DNA from: Segetibacter sp. 3557_3
GTDB lineage: Bacteria > Bacteroidota > Bacteroidia > Chitinophagales > Chitinophagaceae
Assembly (NCBI RefSeq): GCF_004354985.1
Contig: NZ_SMSK01000003.1
Coordinates: 1-64,000, forward strand
DNA length: 64,000 nt
Reading direction: 5' to 3'
Within the stretch, counting starts at the first letter, position 1; each line of letters starts with the position of its first letter. A program made the position numbers and the translations under genes. The notes under the pieces are model-generated. The model was not told where the DNA came from. It made no database searches and was given only the letters and a program-made list of their open reading frames with translations. Positions 37,491-46,510 of the stretch are shown piece after piece.

Positions 37491-37928
37491 ATGGCAGAGC
37501 ATACTTATCCGCTACCCGCATTTCATTTCAGGGTTGAATGGGGGGGTGCAAACGTTGGTTTTTCCGAAGTTTCGGGCTTGACACAGGAAGTTCAACTGAT
37601 TGAATATCGGCAGGGTAACAGCCCCGATTCTTCATCGATTAAAATGCCTGGTTTACGCAAGTATAACAACGTAACACTAAAGCGCGGCATTATGGCCGGA
37701 GACAATGATTTCTTCAAATGGCTAAGCACTGTTGCACTGAACACCATAGAGCGCCGCGATCTCACGATCACACTTTTAAATGAAAGCCATGAGGCGGTGA
37801 TGGTTTGGTCGGTATTGCAGGCATTTCCCGTTAAAGTTGAGGGACCCGGTTTGAAAGCTACCGGTAATGAAGTTGCAATCGAGTCAATGGAGCTTGCGCA
37901 TGAAGGCCTTACCTTAACCAATGGCTAA
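37491..37928 (+). CDS. CIS inner tube protein (Afp1/Pvc1-like, gp19 family)
   Basis: 145 residues of the T4 gp19-type tube fold (LPAFHFRVEWGG...FSEVSGLTQEV...KYNNVTLKRGIM...WLSTV). The typical tube layout is retained. It polymerises into the rigid tube inside the sheath. It begins 25 bp after the sheath stop, so it is in the same transcript. Confidence 0.93.
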   Translation: MAEHTYPLPAFHFRVEWGGANVGFSEVSGLTQEVQLIEYRQGNSPDSSSIKMPGLRKYNNVTLKRGIMAGDNDFFKWLSTVALNTIERRDLTITLLNESHEAVMVWSVLQAFPVKVEGPGLKATGNEVAIESMELAHEGLTLTNG

Positions 37929-38024
37929 CGCAACAATCCGGCGTCCTTTGCATCGGGTCAGCATAAGCTTATTCAGCCTGTAATTTCAACTCCTCAGCAA
38001 TCTTTGGTTTAACACCTTACAATC

Positions 38025-38462
38025 ATGCGAACTTACTATCCCCCGGTAGGCTTTCATTTCCGGGTTAGCTTCTTTGGTGTTGGCAACGATACCGATATGC
38101 AGTTCCAGGAAGTAGGAGGGCTTACTGCTGAAGTAACAACAGAAGAGCTGGCAGTTGGAGGGGAAAATAAATTCACCTACCGGTTACCGACCCGTGCAAA
38201 GTACAGCAATCTTATTCTCAAGCGGGGAATGCTCAATGACTCGGGATTGATTGACTGGATGAGGAACGCGATCGAAAATTTTGAGTTCAAACCGGTCGAC
38301 ATGAGCGTTGACCTGCTCGATGAAAATCACGAGGTGCTCAGTACGTGGAACTTTGTTCAGGCATACCCGGTTAAATGGGTGATCTCGGACTTTAAAGCGC
38401 TCGAAAATTCTTTTGTTGTTGAAACCATTGAGTTGTCGTACCAATATTTTAAAAGGAAATAG
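38025..38462 (+). CDS. Second CIS tube protein (Afp5/Pvc5-like)
   Basis: 145 residues, a divergent paralogue of the upstream tube protein with the same signatures (VGFHFRVSFFG, FQEVGGLTAEV, KYSNLILKRGML). In PVC-type systems the second tube protein forms the layer that connects the tube to the baseplate. The 96-bp gap before it is the widest in this part of the operon. Confidence 0.9.
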   Translation: MRTYYPPVGFHFRVSFFGVGNDTDMQFQEVGGLTAEVTTEELAVGGENKFTYRLPTRAKYSNLILKRGMLNDSGLIDWMRNAIENFEFKPVDMSVDLLDENHEVLSTWNFVQAYPVKWVISDFKALENSFVVETIELSYQYFKRK

Positions 38463-38464
38463 CG

Positions 38465-38632
38465 ATGCCCATACAAATAAATGAGCTCATCATCAGGGCC
38501 AATGTCGTTGAAGGCAAAGAAACTGCTCCGCAGGAAGCCAGCGCAGCGCCCGGAGGGCTAAACCGGGAAGAGATCATCAAGGAATGTGTTGCCCATGTAC
38601 TCGAGGTGATTAACAAAAAACTCGAAAGATAA
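38465..38632 (+). CDS. Small DUF5908-type CIS protein
   Basis: 55 residues, too short for most ORF lists. MPIQINELIIRANVVE is followed by a linker and a C-terminal helix NREEIIKECVAHVLEVINKK. It starts 2 bp after the tube stop, and its stop TAA overlaps the next ATG by one base (TAATG), which shows translational coupling. Position and shape match the small DUF5908 protein (Afp6 position) of Bacteroidota CIS clusters. Role unknown. Confidence 0.75.
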   Translation: MPIQINELIIRANVVEGKETAPQEASAAPGGLNREEIIKECVAHVLEVINKKLER

Positions 38633-39327
38633 TGCCTGAAGATAACCTCAGGATTGTTGCTTATGACAAACCCGAAGGCAGCAAAACGCAAAGTGAAATC
38701 GACAGCTTTACCGTTGCTTTCAACCCTGCTACCTTTAGCGTAAACAACAAAATTGATTTTAAAGAACCTGGTGCAAAGGGGCAGGCAGGAGGAGACCCGC
38801 AATTTGATAAAATTCCGGCGCTGGAATTTACGATAGAGTTTGTTATTGATGGTACCGGGGTTACCATCAACAGCCTGCCAGAGTCGGCACAGCAGGACTT
38901 TGTACGCGACCAGGTTAAAAAATTGCGGAAGGTAACCGGGAGCCAGATTAATGGTGACATTCACCGGCCAAACTACCTTGGCTTGTTGTGGGGTACCTTT
39001 TATATTGAATGCGTACTGACAGCATTAAACATTACCTATAACCTGTTTAAACAGGATGGAACCCCGTTACGTGCTAAAGTAAACTGCAGCTTTAAAGAAC
39101 GAATAGGCCCGGGCAAAGATGGACGGGCATCAAGGTTGGAGTCGCCGGATCTTACCAAGCATAAAACAATTAAAGATGGCGATATTCTGCCATTGATTGC
39201 CAAGCAGAATTACAACAGCTCAAAGTATTACCTCCAGCTCGCCAGGGCAAACAAGCTGAAGAATTTTAGAAACCTGGTGCCGGGTAAGAAATTAGTATTA
39301 CCTCCAATGTCGGATAACGATGAGTAA
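38632..39327 (+). CDS. CIS tube/baseplate adaptor with LysM (Afp7/Pvc7-like)
   Basis: 231 residues. The N-terminal part (1-150) is the CIS tube-protein-like domain (FTVAFNPATFSVNNKIDF, IDGTGV). Residues 173-226 form a LysM module (LTKHKTIKDGDILPLIAKQNY to NLVPGKKLVLPP), comparable to gp53 of T4. It should join the spike hub to the tube. It overlaps the next gene by eight bases. Confidence 0.88.
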   Translation: MPEDNLRIVAYDKPEGSKTQSEIDSFTVAFNPATFSVNNKIDFKEPGAKGQAGGDPQFDKIPALEFTIEFVIDGTGVTINSLPESAQQDFVRDQVKKLRKVTGSQINGDIHRPNYLGLLWGTFYIECVLTALNITYNLFKQDGTPLRAKVNCSFKERIGPGKDGRASRLESPDLTKHKTIKDGDILPLIAKQNYNSSKYYLQLARANKLKNFRNLVPGKKLVLPPMSDNDE

Positions 39328-41083
39328 CAACGGTACCGCCATAGCATCCAGGACAAAGCCCACTGACCTTGTTACCATTAAAATTCTTTTAAATGGCAGG
39401 CCTATTAGTGGGGAGTATAAAATCACCGGGCTGGACATAAGTACTGGTTTCAATAAGATATCAAGTGCCCGGATAACAATTGCAGACGGTGATCCTGCCA
39501 GGCAGGAGTTTGCCATCAGCAGCAAGGAAGATGGGTTGAAGCCGGGGGCGGATATCGAGATTTCGCTGGGTTATCATGCAGACACTAAAACGGTGTTTAA
39601 AGGCATTATCATCAGGCATGCCATCAAGTCGGGAAAAAATAAGCCGTCGTTTCTAACTATCGAAGCGAAGGATAAAGCGATCAAGCTGGCGCTCACAAGA
39701 AATAACAGGTGTTTCAGCGAGATGACCGACACCGACATCATTAAGGCGGTTATTGGCAAGTCGGCCTATAACGGAAATGTTGAGATCGGTGCAACTGGAC
39801 TAAGCCATAAGGAAATGGTGCAATACAATGCGCTGGACTGGGACTTTATTGTTTGCCGGGCCGAGATGAACGGTATGCTCGTGCTCGCAGCTGAAAACAA
39901 GTTGGTGATCAATGCGCCGGATACCTCAAAGTCACCAACAAAAGAACTTACCTATGGAATTGATATCATTGAATTTGAGAGTGAACTCGACGCGGTTTCC
40001 CAAATTGACCATGTAACAAGCCTGTCGTGGAGTTATAAGGATCAGAAAGTGGAAGAGTCTGGTGAAGCGTCGATTTCCTTTAAAGAAAATGGTAACCTGA
40101 ATGGAAAGGCGCTTGCTAGTGCGTTGGGATTAAATCAATACCAATTGGTTCACCCGGGTAACTTAAACGCTGAAGAACTGAAATCGTGGAGTGAGTCAGC
40201 GCTGTTGAAAAGCAGGTTAGCGAAAAACATCGGGCATATAAAAGTTCAGGGTACAACAGAAATAATTCCAGGCAATGTCATCGGCTTAAAAGGGTTCAGC
40301 GACCGTTTCAATGGGAACGTTTTGGTTACGGCAATTTCGCACAGCTATTATGGTTCTGTTTGGGAAACAGATATCCAATTTGGACTGCCTGCAAGGTTCT
40401 TTTACAAACACGAAGAAATTGTGGAGAAACCTGCATCAGGACTTGTGCCAGGCGTAAACGGGTTGCAGATCGGGGTTGTATTACAAAATGAATCGGACCC
40501 CGAACAGCAGGACAGGGTGAAGGTTCGCCTGCCCCTGGTTGATGCCAGCGAGGGCCTGTGGGCGCGGATGGCAAGTCTTGATGCCGGTAAAGACAGGGGC
40601 TCGTTTTTCAGGCCTGAAATCAATGATGAAGTGATTGTTGGCTTTTTGAATGATGATCCCCGGTACCCGGTAATCCTGGGCATGTTGAATAGTAGTTCGA
40701 GCCCTGCTCCGCTAAAGGGCAGTGATGACAATCATGAAAAAGGTTTTGTAACCCGGAGCAAAATGAAGTTTGTATTTAACGACGATAAAAAGAGCATCAC
40801 GATTGATACACCAAAAGGTAAAAAGGTTGAAATCAATGATGATGGCGACTCAATGACTTTCTCCGATCAACACAACAACAAAATCATCCTGGACTCAAAG
40901 GGTATTACGCTGGAAAGTGGTAAGGATGTTTCTATAAAAGCTGCCGCCGGCAACATTAGTATGAATGGCATAAACGTAGAGGCAAAAGCAAATGCAAAGT
41001 TTAGTGCAGAGGGAAGTGCGAATGCCTCGCTTCAAAGCTCGGGACCAACGATTGTAAAGGGTGCAATTGTGAATATCAATTAG
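39320..41083 (+). CDS. VgrG-like spike/hub protein (Afp8/Pvc8-like)
   Basis: 587 residues. The gp27/gpD-like hub lies at 15-360, with the typical turns RITIADGDPARQ and YNALDWDFIVCRAEMNGML. The gp5 OB-fold lies at about 380-465 (QIGVVLQNESDPEQQDRVKVRLP to RYPVILGMLNSSSSP). The C-terminal part (475-587) is the beta-helical needle with the repetitive strand pattern VEINDDGDSMTFSDQHNNKI. There is no toxin domain after the needle. It forms the baseplate hub and membrane-piercing spike. Confidence 0.92.
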   Translation: MSNNGTAIASRTKPTDLVTIKILLNGRPISGEYKITGLDISTGFNKISSARITIADGDPARQEFAISSKEDGLKPGADIEISLGYHADTKTVFKGIIIRHAIKSGKNKPSFLTIEAKDKAIKLALTRNNRCFSEMTDTDIIKAVIGKSAYNGNVEIGATGLSHKEMVQYNALDWDFIVCRAEMNGMLVLAAENKLVINAPDTSKSPTKELTYGIDIIEFESELDAVSQIDHVTSLSWSYKDQKVEESGEASISFKENGNLNGKALASALGLNQYQLVHPGNLNAEELKSWSESALLKSRLAKNIGHIKVQGTTEIIPGNVIGLKGFSDRFNGNVLVTAISHSYYGSVWETDIQFGLPARFFYKHEEIVEKPASGLVPGVNGLQIGVVLQNESDPEQQDRVKVRLPLVDASEGLWARMASLDAGKDRGSFFRPEINDEVIVGFLNDDPRYPVILGMLNSSSSPAPLKGSDDNHEKGFVTRSKMKFVFNDDKKSITIDTPKGKKVEINDDGDSMTFSDQHNNKIILDSKGITLESGKDVSIKAAAGNISMNGINVEAKANAKFSAEGSANASLQSSGPTIVKGAIVNIN

Positions 41084-41239
41084 CGACCATTGTGAGAAGC
41101 TTGTTGTTTGACTATACCGTCGTTGAATGTTTTGACAAGCTCGTGGGCCTGCTTAGTCATTCAGCATTACTGAAGACCAGCATAGTCAGCTGTTGGGTTA
41201 TTCTGGTGAACAGATACTAAGCCGAATATTGGAAATACC

Positions 41240-41263
41240 GTACAAGGGAGTGACACAACGATG
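41240..41263 (-). repeat. Dispersed repeat, copy E, inside the CIS operon
   Basis: On the minus strand this differs from copy A by one base of 24. It sits in the 242-bp gap between the spike gene and the PAAR gene. Confidence 0.65.
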
Positions 41264-41325
41264 CTAAATCGTGTTCCTTCCGTCGGTGCCCAAAAAATAA
41301 ATAATCTGAAGCATAAAGTATAGCA

Positions 41326-41616
41326 ATGCCTTATTCAGCAAGAATTACCGACTTACATGTATGTCCGATGGTAACGGGCCTGGTACCGCATGTAGGTGGC
41401 CCCATATTGCCACCAGGCAACGTAACGGTTTTGATTGGCGGCTTACCCGCAGCTACCGTGGGTGATATGTGTGTTTGTACCGGTCCTCCCGACAGTATTG
41501 TAAAAGGATCGGCAACGGTGATGATTAATAATAAACCGGCTGCCAGGATGGGAGATTTAACTGCACATGGCGGCTCGATCGTGCTTGGATGTTTTACCGT
41601 AAATATTGGAGGTTGA
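41326..41616 (+). CDS. PAAR-repeat spike tip protein
   Basis: 96 residues of the PAAR type: GLVPHVGGPILPPGN, VLIGGLPAATVGDMCVCTGPPDSIVKG, INNKPAARMGDLTAHGG. The Cys/His residues (for example C14, C50, C52, H80) fit a metal-stabilised tip. It sharpens the VgrG-like spike. The next gene begins one base after its stop, so it is translationally coupled. Confidence 0.92.
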   Translation: MPYSARITDLHVCPMVTGLVPHVGGPILPPGNVTVLIGGLPAATVGDMCVCTGPPDSIVKGSATVMINNKPAARMGDLTAHGGSIVLGCFTVNIGG

Positions 41617-41617
41617 T

Positions 41618-42037
41618 ATGGATAATTTTTCAGATGATTTTGTTGGCCGTGGTTGGAAGTTCCCGGTTGAATTTAAGAAGAGTACCAACAGCGTGGAAAT
41701 GCTAACGGGCGAAGCGGATATTAAGAATAGCCTTGATGTGCTTTTTGCAACTAATGTGGGTGAGCGGATTATGCATTCAAGTTATGGATCGGCCTTGTCT
41801 ACTTTTTTATTTACACCGGTAAACAGGAGTACACTTACTTACATGGAGGCAATTGTAACAGATGAAATACTTTTTAACGAACCACGGATTGTGTTGCAAA
41901 GTATAAAGATCCAGATTGCAAGGCATGATCCGGGTCAACTGAATATCCTGATCGACTATAAAGTGACTGCAACCAATAACCGATATAATTATGTATATCC
42001 GTTTTACCTGCGTGAAGCAACAAATTTGGAGCGGTAA
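41618..42037 (+). CDS. gp25-like baseplate wedge protein (Afp9/Pvc9-like)
   Basis: 139 residues of the GPW/gp25 family. It has MDNFSDDFVGRGWKFPV, the SLDVLFATNVGERIMHSSYGS core with the EPR-type turn NEPRIVLQSIKIQ. ATG 41618 has a GGAGG ribosome site in TTGGAGGTTGAT and is preferred over an earlier in-frame TTG at 41606. It nucleates the sheath on the baseplate. Confidence 0.9.
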   Translation: MDNFSDDFVGRGWKFPVEFKKSTNSVEMLTGEADIKNSLDVLFATNVGERIMHSSYGSALSTFLFTPVNRSTLTYMEAIVTDEILFNEPRIVLQSIKIQIARHDPGQLNILIDYKVTATNNRYNYVYPFYLREATNLER

Positions 42038-42082
42038 TTCAGCGCCTGATTACGGTTTGCGATTATCGCTATAGAAAATTTT

Positions 42083-45000
42083 ATGGCTATGGAAACTAAC
42101 CTGACAAACCTTGGCGCTATATTCAAACAGGAGGGAACATCAAGGTTTGAGCGATATACACCAAATTTAAACCCTAAAAAGGTTGCTGTTGACAACCGTA
42201 AACTGGAAGACTTTATCGTTTATGCCCAACGTTATGCAAAAAACGTAAGGTTTGTTAATACGGAAGACGAGGATGCCCCGCAAGATGAAACGTGGGAGTC
42301 CTTTTTTAAAGATGATATTGTTTTGTTGATTGCCAATATCGCTACGCGCAATGTTGCTGCTCACAAAACAACTTATGACCACCTCTCGACCAAATTTCTT
42401 GAGAAAACAACGATTGACCACTTTCGGGAACTTGCCACATTCGTACTTTCCGGTTTTCAGCGGTTGAACAGCTGGTATTATGGGGCTCCCACCGAAAGTA
42501 GTTTGAGCCAGGATCTTCGGCTATATATAAAGTCGTACCTGAGAAAAGAATTGATCCAGCTTAAAGAGGTATTTTTTTATCTAAACCAGCTTGAAAACAG
42601 GGGGTATACTCCGGAAGATTTTTACCTTGATCTTTTTGACAACAGTCACCTGCCCGAAATTTCTGCGCGACTAAAAACATACAGAACAAAAGGCGCAGAT
42701 GGAAATGACGATTTCCGGTCCACGATATTGCAGTTTATTCAAAGACTCATTAACCGCGATAACGTTTGGTTATTGCCGGATAAACAAAATACCCCTCTTC
42801 GCGAACACCTATTTGCCGGCGCCGACCAGACTGAAAAGCTCCTTAATGCGGCCGTGCGGCTCAACGCCATTTTCGAAAGTGTGTTTTATGCAACAGAATC
42901 CATAAGTAACTCTTGCCAGCTGTACCTCAACGATACCATCAACAACAAAAATGATCATGCCCCACACGTTGCTTTCCTGGTGACCTTTCTCAAGTTGTTT
43001 AGTCATGTGCAGGATTCAATGAATGAGCTCCCTGCCAAACACCTCGATTTTTACTATGAAGAGGTCTTAAAGATTAAAAAGAAAGCGGCTGTTCCCGACC
43101 AGGTCTTTGTAATTTTTGAATTAGCTAAAGGGTTTACAAATGGTGAGGTAAAAAAAGGTGCTGCACTTGCCGCCGGAAAGGACGCAAAAGGAAGGGACCT
43201 GATGTATGAACTGGACAAAGACATTGTGATCAACAAGGCAGGCGTTCATACCATGAGCACCATTTTTATTGAAAAGGATACCCAGGCCCCGCCTTTAACT
43301 TATAACTATTATCACCGGGTATTGCTATCAGCCGGGGTGCCAACCGGCAGTGTTAATGCAACATGGAAGCTATTTGGTGCGCCATCGAGGGACGATATTG
43401 GTGAAATCGGATTTGCAATCGCTTCAACGCAATTTTATCTGGCTAAAGGCGAACGGACCGTGACGGTGTTGTTTGAGCTTGAGGAAGACGTAACCGAAAG
43501 CCAGTTTGATGCCGGGGTAATAAAGTTGCTTCTTAGTGGTGAGAAGGGCTGGCTTACCAGTGATGATCCGAAAAACAATATCAGAGTTCTTTCGCTCAAG
43601 AAGAGCAGCGATAAAATTCTTGAACTACAGTTTGTGATATCTATCCTGCAAAGTCAGCATATCGTTGCTTATAATCCCGAGGTTCATCCGGGAGGCTTTA
43701 ACACCATTTTTCCCGTATTGCAGTGCATATTAAAATACCCTGTTCAGGGAAGTCCTGGTTTAGAAAATGAAGACTGGCAGAACAAGATCGTGCAGTTGAA
43801 TATACTGCAACGCTTACGTATCATTAAAACAGCCATTTTGGTTCAGGTGGGCAGTATTAGTTCGTCGGTGAGTTTTAACGGGGTTACCGATCTGCTAATC
43901 GAAAACCAGGAGTCTGTTCTGGATCCTAAAAAGCCATTCTATCCGTTTACACCTTTGCCAAAGGTTGGTTCAACCTTTTATATCGGCTGTAAAGATTTGT
44001 TTTATAAACCTATTGATACGCTTTCGCTGAATATTGAGTGGATGTTACCGGATGATTTTGACTCGCACTATCAAAGTTATCTGCCCCCATATGACACCAA
44101 CAAATTCATGGCGTCGGTAAGCAAGCTCAAAAACAGGTATTGGCAAAAAATGAAAGATGTGTCGATCATCGACGTTGATACAAAAAGCCCTGGATACAAA
44201 GTAATTAAGCTCGACTTGCAGCAGGAGCAAATGGATATGCTTGCAGATGATCCATTTAGTGTGCCTGCATATGACAATTCCAGGAAGGACGGTACGCTGC
44301 AGTTGAAGCTAAACTATCCCGATTTTGGGCATACCATCTACCCCCAACTGATTACATCTGCGGTTATGGAGAAGGCGTCGTCAAAATCATCTTCTGTCGA
44401 TTTTTACAAAATCGTAAAAAAGGAACTCCGGGACTCAACAATTTCTATAAAGCTACCTGACGACATCAGGGATCGCAATGGTCCACTCAGGGTTGTTGTT
44501 TATGATGTACTTGAACGGGTGAACAATGATGCGCAGGCAAGAACAATGATGATAAACGGGCTTGGTAAACTCATTCGTAATGTAAATGGGAGCAATGTAA
44601 TTTTTAAGAAGGAAAATGCGGAAGGGCAGGAAGAGACCGGTATTGAGACCACCAATGCTACACTGGTAAATGACGACAATATCATTGAACGTTTCCTGGG
44701 CTTGTTAAAGCGCATACGGGTTATCTCAAAAGATGTGCACCATGATAAAGACCGGGAAACAGCATCTGATATCATAGACGATGTAAAAGATAAAATTAAC
44801 TCACAAGCAGATTTTATCATGCCTTCGGATCGCGAGATGATTGCGGTAATTAGTAATGAAACCAACGCGGCAATTACTAAAACGGTGATTAATGTAGTTG
44901 AAGAGCTGCTTGAATTGAGAAAAAATACGAATACTCCACCGGGTCCCGAAGTAGTATCGAGGGTTCTGAGGAAAGAAATTGATGATGCGAACGAAGTGAT

Positions 45001-46438
45001 TAACGACATGATTGCAAAAAAAATTGCTATCATCCTATCGGCTAACGAGGTGCCAAAGCCGCCTTATACCCCTTTAATCAACGCTATTTCCATCAGTTAT
45101 ACTTCGCATAAGAATTCAGAAGATGGGGGTGACCAGTTTTTTTACATTACGCCATTTGGCGTGACCGAAATTGACCTGCTCAACAAAGCGCCGGCGAGTG
45201 ATGCATTAACAACAAAATATATTTTTCCCCGTTCGATTGTTACGAACGATCCTCATAAAGGAGAAATGCAGGGCATGTTGTTTATTGGCATAAGCAACAT
45301 GGAAGTAAGCCGTAACCTGTCGTTACTGGTGCAGCTTGCAGATGGTACCCGGTTGAATGATAAAGAGCCGCCTTCCCTTAAGTGGTGGTACCTTCGAAAC
45401 AGTAAGTGGATACCGTTGAACGAAGATGCGATTATCAGCGACAGCACTTATGGCTTCCAGGTTTCCGGTATTCTTGAACTGTCGATACCTTCTGATGCAA
45501 ACAATAACAATGTTCTTTTTAATACGAGTTCGCTGTTCTGGCTTTGTGCAAGCGTTTCGAACGACACCGATGCATTTCCAAACCTAATTGCAATAAAAAG
45601 CCAGGCAGCAGTGGCTACCTTTAAAGATCGTGGTAACGATCCGATGCACCTCGCACTTCCACTTGAAGCCGGGAGAGTAAAAAACCTCGCCGATAAAGTG
45701 CCCTTTGTAAAACGGGTAGAACAGCCTGAGTCGTCTTTTAACGGAAGGGTCAGCGAGAACCAGGATGCCTTTTATACCCGGGTAAGTGAACGTTTGCGGC
45801 ACAAAGGAAGGGCAATCTGTAATTGGGATTATGAACGGATGGTACTGGAGCAATTTCCCTTTTTGTATAAGGTAAAATGTATCAACAACTACCACAGCGG
45901 CCAGTTTGCTGTGGGCCATATAACCCTTGTTCCGATCACGGACCTCCGGAACAAAAACTATCCGGGCAACGATATTCTCTTCCCAAAAACAAATTACCTC
46001 GACTTAAGGGCAATAGAAAAGTTTGTTGTTGCAAAGGCTTCGCCCTTTGTAAAAGTTCACGCAGTTAATCCACAGCTCGACCATGTGCTGATCAACTGTA
46101 AAGTAAGGTTTCATACCGGTGTTGATAAAGGGTTTTACCTCCAACGGCTTAATGATGACCTCGTTCAATTCTTAACCCCATGGGCGACCGGCGACATGGA
46201 AGCGATCTCATTTTCGGGAAAGATTTTTTCCTCCGGTATCATCAGCTTCATCGACAAGCGGGAGTATGTAGACTATGTTGCAGAACTGGTGATGCGGCAG
46301 TATAACGACGATGATGTTGGTACGAGGGTGTTTGTTAAGGAGGGTGATCAGTTAACATCACTGGTGGAAACACAGGTTACAACCAATCACTCCATTCTTG
46401 TATCTGCACCCAGGCACGAGATAGAACTTATTGAATAA
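42083..46438 (+). CDS. Giant baseplate-J-like CIS protein (Afp11/Pvc11-like)
   Basis: 1451 residues. N-terminal DETWESFFKDDIVLLIANIATRNV is the gp6/baseplate-J start motif. Residues 880-1000 contain a helical insertion rich in Asn/Lys/Asp. The C-terminal 1219-1440 region (SENQDAFYTRVSERLRHKG, AICNWDYERMVLEQFPFLYKVKC, VGHITLVPITDL, VKVHAVNPQLDHVLINC) is the Baseplate_J C-terminal domain. It should form the wedges of the baseplate. It is much larger than phage gpJ (about 300) but in the range of CIS Afp11 homologues. The start is ATG 42083. Confidence 0.9.
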   Translation: MAMETNLTNLGAIFKQEGTSRFERYTPNLNPKKVAVDNRKLEDFIVYAQRYAKNVRFVNTEDEDAPQDETWESFFKDDIVLLIANIATRNVAAHKTTYDHLSTKFLEKTTIDHFRELATFVLSGFQRLNSWYYGAPTESSLSQDLRLYIKSYLRKELIQLKEVFFYLNQLENRGYTPEDFYLDLFDNSHLPEISARLKTYRTKGADGNDDFRSTILQFIQRLINRDNVWLLPDKQNTPLREHLFAGADQTEKLLNAAVRLNAIFESVFYATESISNSCQLYLNDTINNKNDHAPHVAFLVTFLKLFSHVQDSMNELPAKHLDFYYEEVLKIKKKAAVPDQVFVIFELAKGFTNGEVKKGAALAAGKDAKGRDLMYELDKDIVINKAGVHTMSTIFIEKDTQAPPLTYNYYHRVLLSAGVPTGSVNATWKLFGAPSRDDIGEIGFAIASTQFYLAKGERTVTVLFELEEDVTESQFDAGVIKLLLSGEKGWLTSDDPKNNIRVLSLKKSSDKILELQFVISILQSQHIVAYNPEVHPGGFNTIFPVLQCILKYPVQGSPGLENEDWQNKIVQLNILQRLRIIKTAILVQVGSISSSVSFNGVTDLLIENQESVLDPKKPFYPFTPLPKVGSTFYIGCKDLFYKPIDTLSLNIEWMLPDDFDSHYQSYLPPYDTNKFMASVSKLKNRYWQKMKDVSIIDVDTKSPGYKVIKLDLQQEQMDMLADDPFSVPAYDNSRKDGTLQLKLNYPDFGHTIYPQLITSAVMEKASSKSSSVDFYKIVKKELRDSTISIKLPDDIRDRNGPLRVVVYDVLERVNNDAQARTMMINGLGKLIRNVNGSNVIFKKENAEGQEETGIETTNATLVNDDNIIERFLGLLKRIRVISKDVHHDKDRETASDIIDDVKDKINSQADFIMPSDREMIAVISNETNAAITKTVINVVEELLELRKNTNTPPGPEVVSRVLRKEIDDANEVINDMIAKKIAIILSANEVPKPPYTPLINAISISYTSHKNSEDGGDQFFYITPFGVTEIDLLNKAPASDALTTKYIFPRSIVTNDPHKGEMQGMLFIGISNMEVSRNLSLLVQLADGTRLNDKEPPSLKWWYLRNSKWIPLNEDAIISDSTYGFQVSGILELSIPSDANNNNVLFNTSSLFWLCASVSNDTDAFPNLIAIKSQAAVATFKDRGNDPMHLALPLEAGRVKNLADKVPFVKRVEQPESSFNGRVSENQDAFYTRVSERLRHKGRAICNWDYERMVLEQFPFLYKVKCINNYHSGQFAVGHITLVPITDLRNKNYPGNDILFPKTNYLDLRAIEKFVVAKASPFVKVHAVNPQLDHVLINCKVRFHTGVDKGFYLQRLNDDLVQFLTPWATGDMEAISFSGKIFSSGIISFIDKREYVDYVAELVMRQYNDDDVGTRVFVKEGDQLTSLVETQVTTNHSILVSAPRHEIELIE

Positions 46439-46510
46439 GACGGACGGCTACGGGTAGTTTTTTAGCCTAAACTGTAAGCAGGAAACTGAAGCTGTTGCAA
46501 CAAATAAGGA

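Noticed and set aside
38632-39327. Peptidoglycan hydrolase, because of the LysM module
   Set aside because: The rest of the protein is the CIS tube-type domain and it has no catalytic residues; LysM here is structural as in gp53.
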